Shown here: positions 49,440 through 59,428 of the stretch, piece by piece
How positions within the stretch are numbered: the first letter of the stretch is position 1
Layout: each line of letters starts with the position of its first letter
Origin: Spirosoma fluviale
Lineage (GTDB): Bacteria; Bacteroidota; Bacteroidia; Cytophagales; Spirosomataceae
Length of the DNA stretch: 64,000 bases
Assembly: GCF_900230225.1 (NCBI RefSeq)
Contig: NZ_OCNH01000001.1
Location: 186,001-250,000, forward strand
Reading direction: 5' to 3'
Notes under the pieces: generated by a model
Told to the model about the DNA's origin: nothing
Seen by the model: only the letters and a program-made list of their open reading frames with translations
Database searches by the model: none
Translations under genes and position numbers: made by a program

Positions 49440-51113
49440 TTAGAGTGAAACGCCCCGTTTCCAGGGAATGAAATCGTCCTGACCCAGTCGTTCGGCCTGG
49501 GTGATTACTTCGCCGGAGGCTAGTTTGATGATGTATTCCAGCATGGCATTGGCGTTTTGTTCGATGCTTTGTTCCCCGTCAATGATCGGGCCGCTATCGA
49601 AGTCGATGACGTCGGGCATTCGGTTTTTGAGGATGGTATTCGTCGATACTTTCACGACGGGGCAAACGGGGTTACCCGTGGGCGTTCCAAGACCCGTTGT
49701 GAACAGGATGACATTGGTACCTGAGCCTGCCATGCCGGTTGTGGCTTCAACGTCGTTTCCAGGTGTGCAGAGTAAGTTAAGACCGGGTTTGGTAGCGGGT
49801 TCGGCGTAATCCAGTACATCGGCCACTGGTGCCGTTCCGCCTTTCTTTGCCGCTCCGGCAGATTTAATGGCGTCTGTAATCAAACCATCCTTAATGTTTC
49901 CCGGCGAGGGGTTCATATCGAAGCCCGAGCCTACGGCTTCTGCCTGAGCCGAATAGTCGCCCATTAGGGTAATGAACTTCTGGGCTTTGTCGGTATCGTC
50001 GGTGCGGTTGATCAGTTCCTGCTCAACACCGTTCAGTTCCGGGAATTCGGCGAGTACGGTTTTACCGCCCAGCGTTACCAGAATGTCGGACAGTTGGCCG
50101 AGGGCTGGATTGGCTGAAATGCCGGAGAATCCGTCGGAACCGCCACATTTCAACCCAACCGTCAGCGCACTGAGAGGAGCGGGTTTGCGTTCTAGTTTAT
50201 TGATGTCGACCAGCCCCAGAAACGTTTGTTTGACGGCTTCCGACATCAGTGCGTATTCCGTACCTGCCTGTTGTTCGAACAGCAGGAGAGGCTTATCGAA
50301 TTTCGGATTCTGCCGTTTAATCTCGGCCGAGATCATATCGGTTTGTAAATGCTGGCAACCGAGACTGAGGATGGTGGCTCCGGCCACGTTGGGGTTGTTG
50401 ATAAACCCGGCCAGCAGCGAACATAAGTAGCCCGAATCTTGCCGGGTTCCGCCACAACCCATTTCGTGGGTCAGAAATTTGATGCCATCTACGTTCTTAA
50501 AAGGGCGATTTGCCTGATGCCGACTTGAATTAAGCGTCTGATTCTGCGACTCATCGACAAACGGCTGCATCTTTTTGGCAATGTCCATTTCACCAGCTTT
50601 GTACAGACTCAGTAGCTCATGAACCTGCACCCGGTAGGTTTCGGGCTGGGCGTAACCAAGCTCCCGCTCGAAGGCATCTTTCAGGATCAGCACATTGCGG
50701 TTTTCGCAGAATACCAGAGGCACCACCAGCCAGTAGTTACGGGTGCCAACGCTGCCATCGGCCCGATGATACCCCATAAACGTGCGACCTTCCCAAGTTG
50801 AAACGTCGGGTGGCTGCCAGGCGTAGGACTGTTTTTTGTCGAGCCCGTACGTGTCTGCTTCATGTTTAAGATTGAACGTTGTAATGGGTTCGCCCCTGCG
50901 GATCGGCTGGGTTGCCTTGCCGACGAGTACGCCGTACATGGTGATCGGATCGCCGGGCTGGCGGTCTTCGGTCACAAATTTATGTTTGGCCCCAACGGCA
51001 TAGGGGAGTTCATACAGGGCATTATCAAACTCAATTTGTTCACCAGCCGCCAGGTTGCGTAGGGCAACGATGACATTATCGGCAGGGTGAACTTTCAACA
51101 CACGGGCAGGCAT
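49440..51113 (-). CDS. UxaA-family sugar-acid dehydratase (altronate dehydratase-like)
   Basis: 557 residues from the ATG at 51113. The longer upstream frame lacks a sensible start and enters the divergent gene's promoter. The N-terminal SAF domain (about 1-75) begins MPARVLKVHPADNVIVALRN. The catalytic region has GYHRADGSVGTRNYWLVVP, HEMGCGGTRQDSGYLCSLLA and GLKCGGSDGFSGISANPALG, typical for the UxaA/GarD family, whose Cys and His ligands hold Fe. It dehydrates a sugar acid to a 2-keto-3-deoxy acid. In this cluster it would take the place usually filled by an enolase-type fuconate dehydratase. Substrate inferred, not shown. Confidence 0.9.
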   Translation of the reverse strand: MPARVLKVHPADNVIVALRNLAAGEQIEFDNALYELPYAVGAKHKFVTEDRQPGDPITMYGVLVGKATQPIRRGEPITTFNLKHEADTYGLDKKQSYAWQPPDVSTWEGRTFMGYHRADGSVGTRNYWLVVPLVFCENRNVLILKDAFERELGYAQPETYRVQVHELLSLYKAGEMDIAKKMQPFVDESQNQTLNSSRHQANRPFKNVDGIKFLTHEMGCGGTRQDSGYLCSLLAGFINNPNVAGATILSLGCQHLQTDMISAEIKRQNPKFDKPLLLFEQQAGTEYALMSEAVKQTFLGLVDINKLERKPAPLSALTVGLKCGGSDGFSGISANPALGQLSDILVTLGGKTVLAEFPELNGVEQELINRTDDTDKAQKFITLMGDYSAQAEAVGSGFDMNPSPGNIKDGLITDAIKSAGAAKKGGTAPVADVLDYAEPATKPGLNLLCTPGNDVEATTGMAGSGTNVILFTTGLGTPTGNPVCPVVKVSTNTILKNRMPDVIDFDSGPIIDGEQSIEQNANAMLEYIIKLASGEVITQAERLGQDDFIPWKRGVSL

Positions 51114-51246
51114 CAGCAAAAGGATTATTTTATAGTAAAGAGTCTCATTCGTTCGAAATATACCACCTATGCCAAAAACTTTAACCAACTCTGTTGCGAA
51201 TGTGACGGGCAATGCTAAGTTTTGACAACTAATTCCTCCCTTAATC

Positions 51247-52455
51247 ATGCCCCCACCGTTGTCTACTACCGAGACTGGCTTTGCGTTGCCCGGTCGCCTG
51301 ATGTCCATGGATGCCTACCGAGGTTTTGTCATGGTGTTAATGGCCGCCGAAATGTTGCAATTCGACCATCTGCACGAAACTTTTCCCGATAGTGCCTTTT
51401 GGGCCTTTCTGGCGCATCATCAAAGTCATGTGGCCTGGGCCGGGTGCTCGCTGCACGATTTAATCCAGCCGTCTTTTTCCTTCCTTGTAGGCGTTGCCCT
51501 GCTTTTCTCCATGGCCAGCCGTGCCAGTCAGGGGCAATCGTTCGGTACGCAGTTTGGTTATGCCCTACGCCGGTCGCTGATTTTAATCCTGCTGGGCATT
51601 TTCCTGCGTTCCACCCATGCCAGTCAGACAAATTTTACGTTTGAAGATACCCTGACTCAGATTGGTCTTGGCTATCCGTTTCTGTTCTTACTGGGAAAGT
51701 ATAGCTCCCGAACCGGCTGGATTGCCCTGGCTGTGGTGCTGGTTGGGTATTGGCTGGCTTTCGTGCTTTATCCCGTTCCCGGAACGGGGTTCGATTACAG
51801 TGCTGTGGGTGTTCAGCCCGACTGGCCGGAGCATTACAGTGGTATAATGGCTCACTTTAATAAGAACAGCAACCTCGCCTGGGCCTTCGATACGTGGTTC
51901 CTGAATTTATTCCCGCGAGAGAAAACGTTTCTGTTCAATGGCGGGGGATATGCTACCCTCAGTTTCATTCCAACGCTGGGTACTATGCTTCTCGGTTTGC
52001 AGGCTGGGCGGTGGTTACGCTCAGATATGGACCAGCGGGCACTGATACAGCGTTTCCTGCTGGTTGGGGGGATTTGTATGACAATTGGCGTTTTACTCCA
52101 CGTAGCGGGCATTTGCCCTATTGTAAAGCGAATCTGGACCCCCGCCTGGGTATTGTTTAGCGGAGGCTGGTGCTTCTGGCTCCTCGCGCTGTTCTACGGA
52201 ATTATTGACGTGGCCAACCGGCGTAGCTGGGCTTTTCCATTGATTGTTGTCGGCATGAACTCCATCGCGATCTACTGTCTGGTGCATCTCATCGATCGCT
52301 TTATTATCACTTCGCTCCATACCCATCTGGGTACGCGCCCTTTCCTAATTTTCGGTCCAGCTTACGAAACCCTGCTGACAGGACTCGTTACGCTCGGTAT
52401 TTTTTACCTCATTCTGCGGTGGATGTACCGTCGCAAACTCTTTATACGTATCTGA
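51247..52455 (+). CDS. DUF5009 / HGSNAT-like membrane acyltransferase
   Basis: 402 residues with about ten hydrophobic segments. The start [19 protein letters not shown], then the [30 protein letters not shown] loop and [17 protein letters not shown] are the pattern of DUF5009 and heparan-alpha-glucosaminide acetyltransferase-like (NagX) proteins. Members are thought to move acetyl groups across the membrane onto periplasmic sugars. The acidic and His residues in the first third ([20 protein letters not shown]) may be catalytic. Divergent from the dehydratase gene and 4 nt before the adenine deaminase gene. Its link to the sugar cluster is only positional. Confidence 0.85.
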   Translation: MPPPLSTTETGFALPGRLMSMDAYRGFVMVLMAAEMLQFDHLHETFPDSAFWAFLAHHQSHVAWAGCSLHDLIQPSFSFLVGVALLFSMASRASQGQSFGTQFGYALRRSLILILLGIFLRSTHASQTNFTFEDTLTQIGLGYPFLFLLGKYSSRTGWIALAVVLVGYWLAFVLYPVPGTGFDYSAVGVQPDWPEHYSGIMAHFNKNSNLAWAFDTWFLNLFPREKTFLFNGGGYATLSFIPTLGTMLLGLQAGRWLRSDMDQRALIQRFLLVGGICMTIGVLLHVAGICPIVKRIWTPAWVLFSGGWCFWLLALFYGIIDVANRRSWAFPLIVVGMNSIAIYCLVHLIDRFIITSLHTHLGTRPFLIFGPAYETLLTGLVTLGIFYLILRWMYRRKLFIRI

Positions 52456-52459
52456 TTGT

Positions 52460-54115
52460 ATGCTTACAGCGAATATCCTGAATCTGTTCGATCAAACTAT
52501 TTACTACGGTACCATCGCTGTTGAAAACGGGCGTATCCGGCAACTGACTCAACTCGGTCCCGAACGCCCCGGTGAGCCTTATGTGCTTCCAGGCTTCGTC
52601 GACGCTCATGTTCATGTGGAAAGCTCATTACTGACACCGCCCCAGTTTGCGCGTCTGGCCGTGGTTCATGGCACAGTAGCGACCGTATCGGACCCGCACG
52701 AGATCGGAAATGTGCTAGGCGTTGCCGGTGTAAAGTACATGATTGAAGAGGCTCGTCGGGTTCCCTTTAAATTTATGTTCGGAGCGCCCTCCTGCGTACC
52801 CGCCACGATTTTCGAAACGGCAGGAGCGACAATCAGTCCGCAGGACGTCAGGGAGTTGCTGGCGATGAAAGAAATTGGGTATCTGGCCGAAGTGATGAAT
52901 TTTCCGGGCGTACTACATCAGGACCCCGACATGATGGCCAAGATCAGTCTGGCCAACGCGTTTAACAAACCTGTAGACGGGCATGCACCTGGCCTGACCG
53001 GCGACGACGCCCAGCGATACATTGACGCCGGCATCACTACCGACCACGAATGTTTTACCTATGAGGAAGGATTGGATAAAGCCCGGCGCGGTATGAACAT
53101 CCTGATTCGGGAGGGTAGTGCGGCCCGCAACTTCGAAGCCCTGATTCCATTACTGGCTGAGTTCCCGGCCCAGATCATGTTCTGTTCGGACGATAAACAC
53201 CCCGATACACTGGCCGAAGGACACATCAATCAGCTGGTCGTTCGGGCGCTGGGGAAGGGGCATTCACTCTGGCATGTGTTGCGGGCGGCCTGCCTGAACC
53301 CCGTACTTCATTACCGAATGCCGGTTGGGCTCCTGCGCGAGGGCGACCCCGCCGACTATATAGTTGTTAATAATCTGAACGAATTTAAGGTGCAGCAAAC
53401 AGTGATCAACGGGGAGGTCGTAGCCGAGAATGGGCAATCGACCATTTCGGACCTGCGCAGTGAGCACGTAAACCAGTTTTCCTGTTCGCCTAAAAAGCCC
53501 GAAGATTTTGCCGTAAAGGCAGCTGTTTTAGATGAGCCTGTATTGATCCGGGTTATTGAAGCGCTCGACGGGCAACTGATCACGAATGAACTGCATCTGG
53601 AAGCGAAGGTTGAAAATGGCCAGCTTGTACCCGATGTTGAAGGAGACATGTTAAAGCTGGTTGTCGTCAACCGGTATCAGGATACGCCCCCTGCTGTAGC
53701 ATTTATTAAAAATTTCGGGCTTACGTCCGGGGCTCTTGCTTCGTCAGTTGGTCATGATTCGCACAATATTACGGCAGTGGGTTGCGATGACGAGAGTATT
53801 TGCAGAGCAGTTAATTTAATTATCGAGGCAAGAGGGGGGTTATCGGCGGTAGGGAGAGGACCGGATGCCGAGTCGATGTTGCTGCCACTACCCGTAGCTG
53901 GGCTGATGAGCGATACGGATGGCTATACTATAGCTGAACAATATACTAAGTTAGATCAGTATGCTAAGTATAGACTTAAAAGTACCCTTTTGGCACCCTT
54001 TATGACTTTATCGTTTATGGCGCTACTGGTCATTCCTAAGGTCAAACTGAGTGACTTAGGCTTATTTGATGGCAAAACGTTCAATTTTGTTCCTCTTCAA
54101 ATAGTCAAATCGTGA
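52460..54115 (+). CDS. ade: adenine deaminase
   Basis: 551 residues. The metal-binding motif is GFVDAHVHVESSLLTP near residue 50, followed by VSDPHEIGNVLGV, GAPSCVPAT, EVMNFPGVL and DGHAPGLTG. CSDDKHPDTL lies in the barrel's last third. The C-terminal domain includes GLTSGALASSVGHDSHNITAVG, typical for Ade. It converts adenine to hypoxanthine and ammonia in purine salvage. It follows the membrane acyltransferase gene by 4 nt, so they are probably cotranscribed without an obvious functional link. Confidence 0.95.
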   Translation: MLTANILNLFDQTIYYGTIAVENGRIRQLTQLGPERPGEPYVLPGFVDAHVHVESSLLTPPQFARLAVVHGTVATVSDPHEIGNVLGVAGVKYMIEEARRVPFKFMFGAPSCVPATIFETAGATISPQDVRELLAMKEIGYLAEVMNFPGVLHQDPDMMAKISLANAFNKPVDGHAPGLTGDDAQRYIDAGITTDHECFTYEEGLDKARRGMNILIREGSAARNFEALIPLLAEFPAQIMFCSDDKHPDTLAEGHINQLVVRALGKGHSLWHVLRAACLNPVLHYRMPVGLLREGDPADYIVVNNLNEFKVQQTVINGEVVAENGQSTISDLRSEHVNQFSCSPKKPEDFAVKAAVLDEPVLIRVIEALDGQLITNELHLEAKVENGQLVPDVEGDMLKLVVVNRYQDTPPAVAFIKNFGLTSGALASSVGHDSHNITAVGCDDESICRAVNLIIEARGGLSAVGRGPDAESMLLPLPVAGLMSDTDGYTIAEQYTKLDQYAKYRLKSTLLAPFMTLSFMALLVIPKVKLSDLGLFDGKTFNFVPLQIVKS

Positions 54116-54217
54116 CAGAAAAAAATTTTATTTGGTAACTGTTTTAAATTCTATTTTTTATGGGTACGTTTACACTTCCCTAGGCTATTCCTAACCTTTA
54201 CCTCTCTATTACGAACT

Positions 54218-54817
54218 ATGGCTCGCTCACGCTCCCAAACTGGCCCCGACGACGAAACCCTCTGGAATCTGTTCCGCGGTGGCGATGAAAATGCGTTTGC
54301 CCGATTGTATCAAAATTATGTTCAAACCCTCTACCACTACTGCGCGCACTTTGCTACTGACCGCGCCTTGATTAAAGATTGCATCCACGATTTATTTGTC
54401 GAACTCTGGAAGCATCGGAACACCATAGGGCCAACTACCTCCGTTCGCTTTTACCTGATGGCTTCCATCAAACGTAAGCTGGTACGCCACTTAACGGCCG
54501 AACAGAAACTGGTTAGTCAGGACGATATGATCAATGGCCGACGCGTAGGTGATACACTGCCCGGAGCCGATCCATCTCACGAAAACTTGCTGATCGCCCA
54601 CGAAGAAGATTCGTATGTAAATGATTGCCTGCACCAGGCACTCGATAAACTTCCCCGCCGTCAGCGTGAAGCCGTTCATCTGCGGTATTTTCAAAACATG
54701 AGCAACGAAGAAATTTCCGCGCTTATGGAAATTAACATTCAATCGGTATACAACTTAATATTTGGAGCTATGAGCAATCTCAAGCGGTATGTTACGCTTG
54801 AAAATGTGTCGCTTTAA
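54218..54817 (+). CDS. ECF-type RNA polymerase sigma factor
   Basis: 199 residues. Region 2 (about 20-95) shows the pattern FARLYQNYVQTLYHYC and IKDCIHDLFVELWKHRN, and region 4 (about 135-190) shows LPRRQREAVHLRYFQNMSNEEISALMEI with the helix-turn-helix and IQSVYNLIFGAMSNLKRY. Such factors drive surface or stress genes, in this phylum often with an anti-sigma FecR-type partner. No such partner and no TonB receptor lies next to it, so it is an orphan. A clear terminator follows. Confidence 0.92.
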   Translation: MARSRSQTGPDDETLWNLFRGGDENAFARLYQNYVQTLYHYCAHFATDRALIKDCIHDLFVELWKHRNTIGPTTSVRFYLMASIKRKLVRHLTAEQKLVSQDDMINGRRVGDTLPGADPSHENLLIAHEEDSYVNDCLHQALDKLPRRQREAVHLRYFQNMSNEEISALMEINIQSVYNLIFGAMSNLKRYVTLENVSL

Positions 54818-54843
54818 CGCCGTTTTTGCAAAACCTTCCTCAG

Positions 54844-54875
54844 GCCGGTAACCTTCATACAGTTACCGGCTTTTT
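54844..54875 (+). terminator. intrinsic terminator of the sigma factor gene
   Basis: GCCGGTAAC (54844-54852) and GTTACCGGC (54862-54870) form a perfect 9-bp stem followed by TTTTT, 27 nt past the stop. Confidence 0.9.
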
Positions 54876-54975
54876 ATTTGCCGTCAATCAGCCACAGCTT
54901 TCGTAGTGTATATTTTGTAAGGTATCAGTTTATACCGTTAGAATTGATTACGTCTGCATGGCAGGCTGCACCTTT

Positions 54976-57219
54976 TTAGGTGGTGACGGGGAAGTTAATT
55001 CGAAACTCGGTGAATTCGCCTTCCTGGCTAATGACGCTTAGCTGGCCACCATGCCCCTTAGTGATAATATCATAACTTAAGGACAAGCCCAGACCCGTTC
55101 CCTGGCCAGGCGGTTTGGTGGTGTAGAACGGTTGGAAAATCTTGGCTAACACGAGTTCACTCATTCCCGTACCATTATCACGAATCTGAATTTCGACTAT
55201 TCGTCGGCCTAATTGGCTAGTTCGCTCGTTGGTACTGACGCTTACGGTTGGCTGATAGCCCGCCAGCCCCGCCTGTTGTTTGGCCTGAACTGCGTATAGG
55301 GCATTGTTTAACAAGTTTAACAGCACCCGGCCTATTTCCTGCGGCACGATTTCGACCGGGTCGAGGGTGGGCGAAAAAGTAGTGACTATAGTAACATCAA
55401 AAGTTTTGTTTTTGGCCTTTAAACTACTGTAAGCCAATTGGATATATTTCGACGTAAGCGCGTTGAGATCGGTCAGCTGCTTATGGCCCGTACTGGTACG
55501 GGAGTGTTCGAGCATACTTTTTACAATGCTTGACGCCCGGCCTCCATGATACTTGATCTTGCCTAAATTTCCGGATAGATCATCCAGAATTTCCTCTTCC
55601 AGAGCCTCATCTCGCTGGCCCTTGTTACGCTCCTCCCGAATGTCTTCCAGTAACTCGGCCGATACCTCTGAGAAATTAGTAACAAAGTTCAGTGGATTCT
55701 GAATCTCGTGGGCAATTCCCGCCGTTAATTCGCCCAGAGAGGCCATCTTTTCCGAATGGATGAGCTGGGTTTGGGTAGCCTGAAGTTTGGTCAGTGTTTG
55801 CTCCAGGGCAGCTTTTTGCTGATAGAGCAGCGCGTTCGCTTTGTGCTTTGTGCGATAGGCATAAAAGCTGACGGCGGCCAACACCAGCATCAATCCCATA
55901 CCTGCCGTCAGGGCGAGTTGACGCGTTCTGGAGAGTGCGTTCTGTTTTTGCTGCTCGGCCTGGGCTGCCTGCTGTTTTTTCGTAAACTCATAAGTCATCG
56001 TCAGTTCGGTGGCTTTGCGAACGTTCTCTTTGCCCCGAACAGAATCAGCAATGGCGGCCGACGTCTTGTATGTAGCTAACGCTTTGGGGTAATTGCCGGT
56101 TTTCTCGTAGCAGTCTGACAGTTCAGCGTAAATTTCGCCCGTTTGGGAATCATAGATATCGGCATCTTTGAGTGCATCAAAACTACGTTCGTAATAAGGT
56201 ATAGCGGAGGCATAGCGGCCCTGCGTTTTCAGAATTGTCCCCATAGCGGCATAGGCCTGATGGATATTGAGCGGTTGCCCGGAGGCATCGGCAATCCGCA
56301 TGGCCTGTCGGTTCAGGCTTTCGGCCTCCACAAACTTTTTCTGCTGCGCCAGATTGGTGGCGGCTTTCGCCAGACTTGTGGCCTGGATGGCGAGATCGCC
56401 CGTTTCTTTCCCCAGAGAAGCGGCTCGTAAAGCGAACGTATAAGCCTTTTGGGGAGCCTTCAACTGGCCGTAGACATCTACCAGGTTGGAATAGGCGTAC
56501 AATTCGACGTTTCTGATGCCCGCCTGCTTAGCCAGCTCGATAGCCTGTTTATAGCGTCGTTCTGCGCCTGCCCAGTTACCCATCAGTTTATATGTATTGG
56601 CCATATTAACCAAGCAATAGGCCTGGGTATTTACATCGTTCTGCGCCTGGGCCAGGGTCAACCCTTTCTGTTGGTAAAGCAGCGCCTGGGGCCGGTTCGA
56701 CAGCATGTCGTAGGAAATGCCAATGTTTAGATAGATGCTGGCCAAATCAGATTGATGGGCAGTCTGTTGGGCCAGGGCCATTCCTTTCTCCAGAAAGGTG
56801 ATTGAACTGTCGTATTTGCTCTGCATACCGTACATGGCCCCATAGGTGTTGTAAACTTTGATCAACCGGGCGGTATCCCCCAATGAGATAAACGTTGATT
56901 CGGCAAGCGGTAAGTTGGCTTTCGCACCGGCATAGTTTCCTTTAAAGCTATAGTTGTAGGCTAATCGCATTCTGGCAACTCCCTCACCTACTTTGTAGTT
57001 GATCTGCCGTGCCTGGGCAATGGTTTTGAGGCTGAGTGCAATGGCTGAATCGAGATTAATCTGGCCAAGCAGCATAATCTTTTCGTTGATTCGATTGATA
57101 CGCCCGGTATCGGTTCGGGCCTGTCTGATAAGTCGATCCAGACTGTCCAGTTGAGGGGTTTGTGCCCGACTTAGACTCAGGTTGACCAGAAATAAAGTGA
57201 GGATAGTAAGGTATTTCAT
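54976..57219 (-). CDS. TPR-repeat sensor histidine kinase
   Basis: 747 residues from the ATG at 57219, where the signal peptide begins (MKYLTILTLFLVNLSLSRAQ). A tandem array of tetratricopeptide repeats (about 60-400) lies in the periplasm, then a membrane helix (about 437-455), a coiled coil (about 460-490) and a HisKA-like kinase with His504 (LTAGIAHEIQNPLNFV). The ATPase region has LLNLLNNALYAV, RDNGTGMS and GTGLGLSLSYDIIT. Its architecture parallels the TPR/adenylate cyclase at 14190-16160, with kinase in place of cyclase. No response regulator gene lies beside it. Confidence 0.92.
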   Translation of the reverse strand: MKYLTILTLFLVNLSLSRAQTPQLDSLDRLIRQARTDTGRINRINEKIMLLGQINLDSAIALSLKTIAQARQINYKVGEGVARMRLAYNYSFKGNYAGAKANLPLAESTFISLGDTARLIKVYNTYGAMYGMQSKYDSSITFLEKGMALAQQTAHQSDLASIYLNIGISYDMLSNRPQALLYQQKGLTLAQAQNDVNTQAYCLVNMANTYKLMGNWAGAERRYKQAIELAKQAGIRNVELYAYSNLVDVYGQLKAPQKAYTFALRAASLGKETGDLAIQATSLAKAATNLAQQKKFVEAESLNRQAMRIADASGQPLNIHQAYAAMGTILKTQGRYASAIPYYERSFDALKDADIYDSQTGEIYAELSDCYEKTGNYPKALATYKTSAAIADSVRGKENVRKATELTMTYEFTKKQQAAQAEQQKQNALSRTRQLALTAGMGLMLVLAAVSFYAYRTKHKANALLYQQKAALEQTLTKLQATQTQLIHSEKMASLGELTAGIAHEIQNPLNFVTNFSEVSAELLEDIREERNKGQRDEALEEEILDDLSGNLGKIKYHGGRASSIVKSMLEHSRTSTGHKQLTDLNALTSKYIQLAYSSLKAKNKTFDVTIVTTFSPTLDPVEIVPQEIGRVLLNLLNNALYAVQAKQQAGLAGYQPTVSVSTNERTSQLGRRIVEIQIRDNGTGMSELVLAKIFQPFYTTKPPGQGTGLGLSLSYDIITKGHGGQLSVISQEGEFTEFRINFPVTT

Positions 57220-57449
57220 GCTTGAGTTAGGCAATTGAAACGTAGTAGCGCATCGAAGCTTAACAATTTAGTATCAATATACATGCGAGTTTGATTGCTT
57301 GGGCGAAGCAATCGGCCTTTATTTATTTAAACCTATAGGTTTACTTCTATATGGTAGCCTAAGAGGTGGATCACCCGATTTATTGCGCTCGACCAGGCAG
57401 GGTTCATGCTACGTTTGTGAAGAATCTACGGTTCGGGTAACTTCGCTGA

Positions 57450-58721
57450 ATGAATACAGACTCAACGCCACTACCTGAGCGGGTACGCCCACAAACGCTG
57501 AATGATGTTATTGGTCAACGGAAGCTGATCGGCCCGACGGGCGCCCTTCGGCGGGCGGTCGATGCCGGACGTTTACCATCTATGATTTTATGGGGGCCGC
57601 CGGGTGTTGGCAAAACGACACTGGCGTTGTTATTGGCCGAAGCCGTTAAGCGACCGTTTATTGCGTTGAGTGCGATCAACTCGGGCGTGAAAGAAATTCG
57701 GGATGTGTTGAGCCGCCCCAGTGGTATGTTCCCGCCGGTGGTGTTCATCGACGAAATTCACCGCTTCAACAAAAGCCAGCAGGACGCGCTGCTGGGTGCC
57801 GTTGAGAAAGGACAGATTACGCTCATTGGCGCCACGACCGAAAACCCATCCTTTGAAGTAAACAGCGCCCTGCTGTCGCGCTGTCAGGTATATATTCTCG
57901 AAGCCCTTAGCCGCGATGAACTTGTTCAACTCGTTGACCGGGCCATTGCGCAGGATACTTTTTTGCAATCGAAAAAAATCACCGTCGAGTCGTATGATGC
58001 CTTGCTTCGGTTATCGGGTGGTGATGGGCGCAAGCTGCTGAATCTACTGGAACTGGTGGCTTCGGCTCATGTGTCGGTTGAGCCGCTGGTTATTACGGAT
58101 GAAGGTGTGACCGCCGTAGCGCAGCAGAATATTGCCCGATACGATAAGTCGGGGGAACAGCATTACGATATTATCTCGGCTTTTATCAAGTCACTTCGTG
58201 GTTCCGACCCCAATGCCGCCCTGTACTGGATGGCCCGGATGATCGTGGCGGGCGAAGATCCCATTTTTATTGCCCGGCGTATGCTTATTATGGCGTCGGA
58301 AGATATTGGTAACGCCAACCCGACGGCTATGATCATGGCATCGGAAGCGGTACAGGCCATCCGGGCCATTGGCATGCCCGAGGGAAGGATTATTCTGTCG
58401 CAGGTGGCAGTGTATCTGGCTACGTCGCCCAAGAGTAACGCCAGTTACGTGGCCATTGATGAGGCCATTGCGCTGGCTGAACAGACGGCCCATCTGCCGG
58501 TGCCTTTACACCTGCGCAATGCGCCAACCAAGCTCATGAAACAAATCGGCTACGGAAAAGAATATCAGTATGCTCATGCTCACGAGGGGAATTTCGCCCA
58601 GCAAAACTTCCTCCCCGACGATCTGAAAGGGCACAAGCTTTACGAACCCGGTCATAATGCCCGCGAAGCCGAAATTCGGCGGAGCTTACAGAAATGGTGG
58701 GGCGACTGGTACGGGTATTAG
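57450..58721 (+). CDS. rarA: replication-associated recombination protein RarA (AAA ATPase)
   Basis: 423 residues, the usual RarA/MgsA length. It begins [19 protein letters not shown], then Walker [16 protein letters not shown], Walker [18 protein letters not shown] and sensor 1 [15 protein letters not shown]. The C-terminal RarA-specific domains have [20 protein letters not shown] and [19 protein letters not shown]. It is a clamp-loader-like ATPase acting on stalled replication forks and recombination intermediates. Monocistronic. Confidence 0.96.
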   Translation: MNTDSTPLPERVRPQTLNDVIGQRKLIGPTGALRRAVDAGRLPSMILWGPPGVGKTTLALLLAEAVKRPFIALSAINSGVKEIRDVLSRPSGMFPPVVFIDEIHRFNKSQQDALLGAVEKGQITLIGATTENPSFEVNSALLSRCQVYILEALSRDELVQLVDRAIAQDTFLQSKKITVESYDALLRLSGGDGRKLLNLLELVASAHVSVEPLVITDEGVTAVAQQNIARYDKSGEQHYDIISAFIKSLRGSDPNAALYWMARMIVAGEDPIFIARRMLIMASEDIGNANPTAMIMASEAVQAIRAIGMPEGRIILSQVAVYLATSPKSNASYVAIDEAIALAEQTAHLPVPLHLRNAPTKLMKQIGYGKEYQYAHAHEGNFAQQNFLPDDLKGHKLYEPGHNAREAEIRRSLQKWWGDWYGY

Positions 58722-58739
58722 AAGGATGATTAACAGGAG

Positions 58740-59423
58740 CTATTTTCGTAATAAACGTTGCTCCAGCGATTGCCGGTAGCCGGATGCCAGCGGAATGACG
58801 ACATCACCCACCGTTACCTGATGGCGTTCGATTTTGCGGATGGCTTTCAAGGCAACGATATACGATTTATGAATTCGGATGAATTGCTCGCCGGGGAGTA
58901 TGTCCATCATCTCGGCCAGGGTCATGCGGGTATTAACTTGCCTGCCGGGTTCGTGAATGAACAGAAGATTGGTATCCGAATGAATATAAAGAACCTCGCT
59001 CAGGTTGACGCGTACCCAGTCGTAGCCATCTTTTACAAAAATGCCCGATGGCTCACCCCGCTGAAGCAGGTACTGTGTATAGGCCCGATTGCAGCTATGC
59101 AGAAAGCGGGCAAAATCAATGGGTTTAAGCAAATAATCAAGGGCATTGAGGGTAAAGCCTTCCAGCGCATAATCGGCGTAAGCCGTTGTAAAGACAATCG
59201 ACTTTTGGAGGGGAGCAACTAACCGGGCAAACTCTGTTCCCATGAGATCCGGCATCCGTATATCCAGAAAGATTAAGTCGACCCGGTGCGTGTAGAGATA
59301 CGTCAGCGCATCGGTTGTATTGATAAACGTTTGCACCAGGTCTACAAACGGAACTTTATCGGCATACCGACTCAGCACATCCAGCGCAGCGGGTTCGTCG
59401 TCAATGGCAATGGCACGAAGCAT
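58740..59423 (-). CDS. LytTR-family response regulator (second system)
   Basis: 227 residues. The receiver domain (about 1-115) has Asp8-Asp9, phospho-acceptor Asp54 (FLDIRMP) and Lys100 (YLLKPIDF). The LytTR domain (about 130-225) has FVKDGYDWVRVNLSEVLY, GEQFIRIHKSYIVAL and a conserved IERHQVTVGDVVIPLASGYR. It regulates transcription together with the kinase gene 5 nt upstream (59429-60451). No 21-bp repeat pair like those near 8-9 kb is seen beside it. Confidence 0.93.
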   Translation of the reverse strand: MLRAIAIDDEPAALDVLSRYADKVPFVDLVQTFINTTDALTYLYTHRVDLIFLDIRMPDLMGTEFARLVAPLQKSIVFTTAYADYALEGFTLNALDYLLKPIDFARFLHSCNRAYTQYLLQRGEPSGIFVKDGYDWVRVNLSEVLYIHSDTNLLFIHEPGRQVNTRMTLAEMMDILPGEQFIRIHKSYIVALKAIRKIERHQVTVGDVVIPLASGYRQSLEQRLLRK

Positions 59424-59428
59424 AAGCG

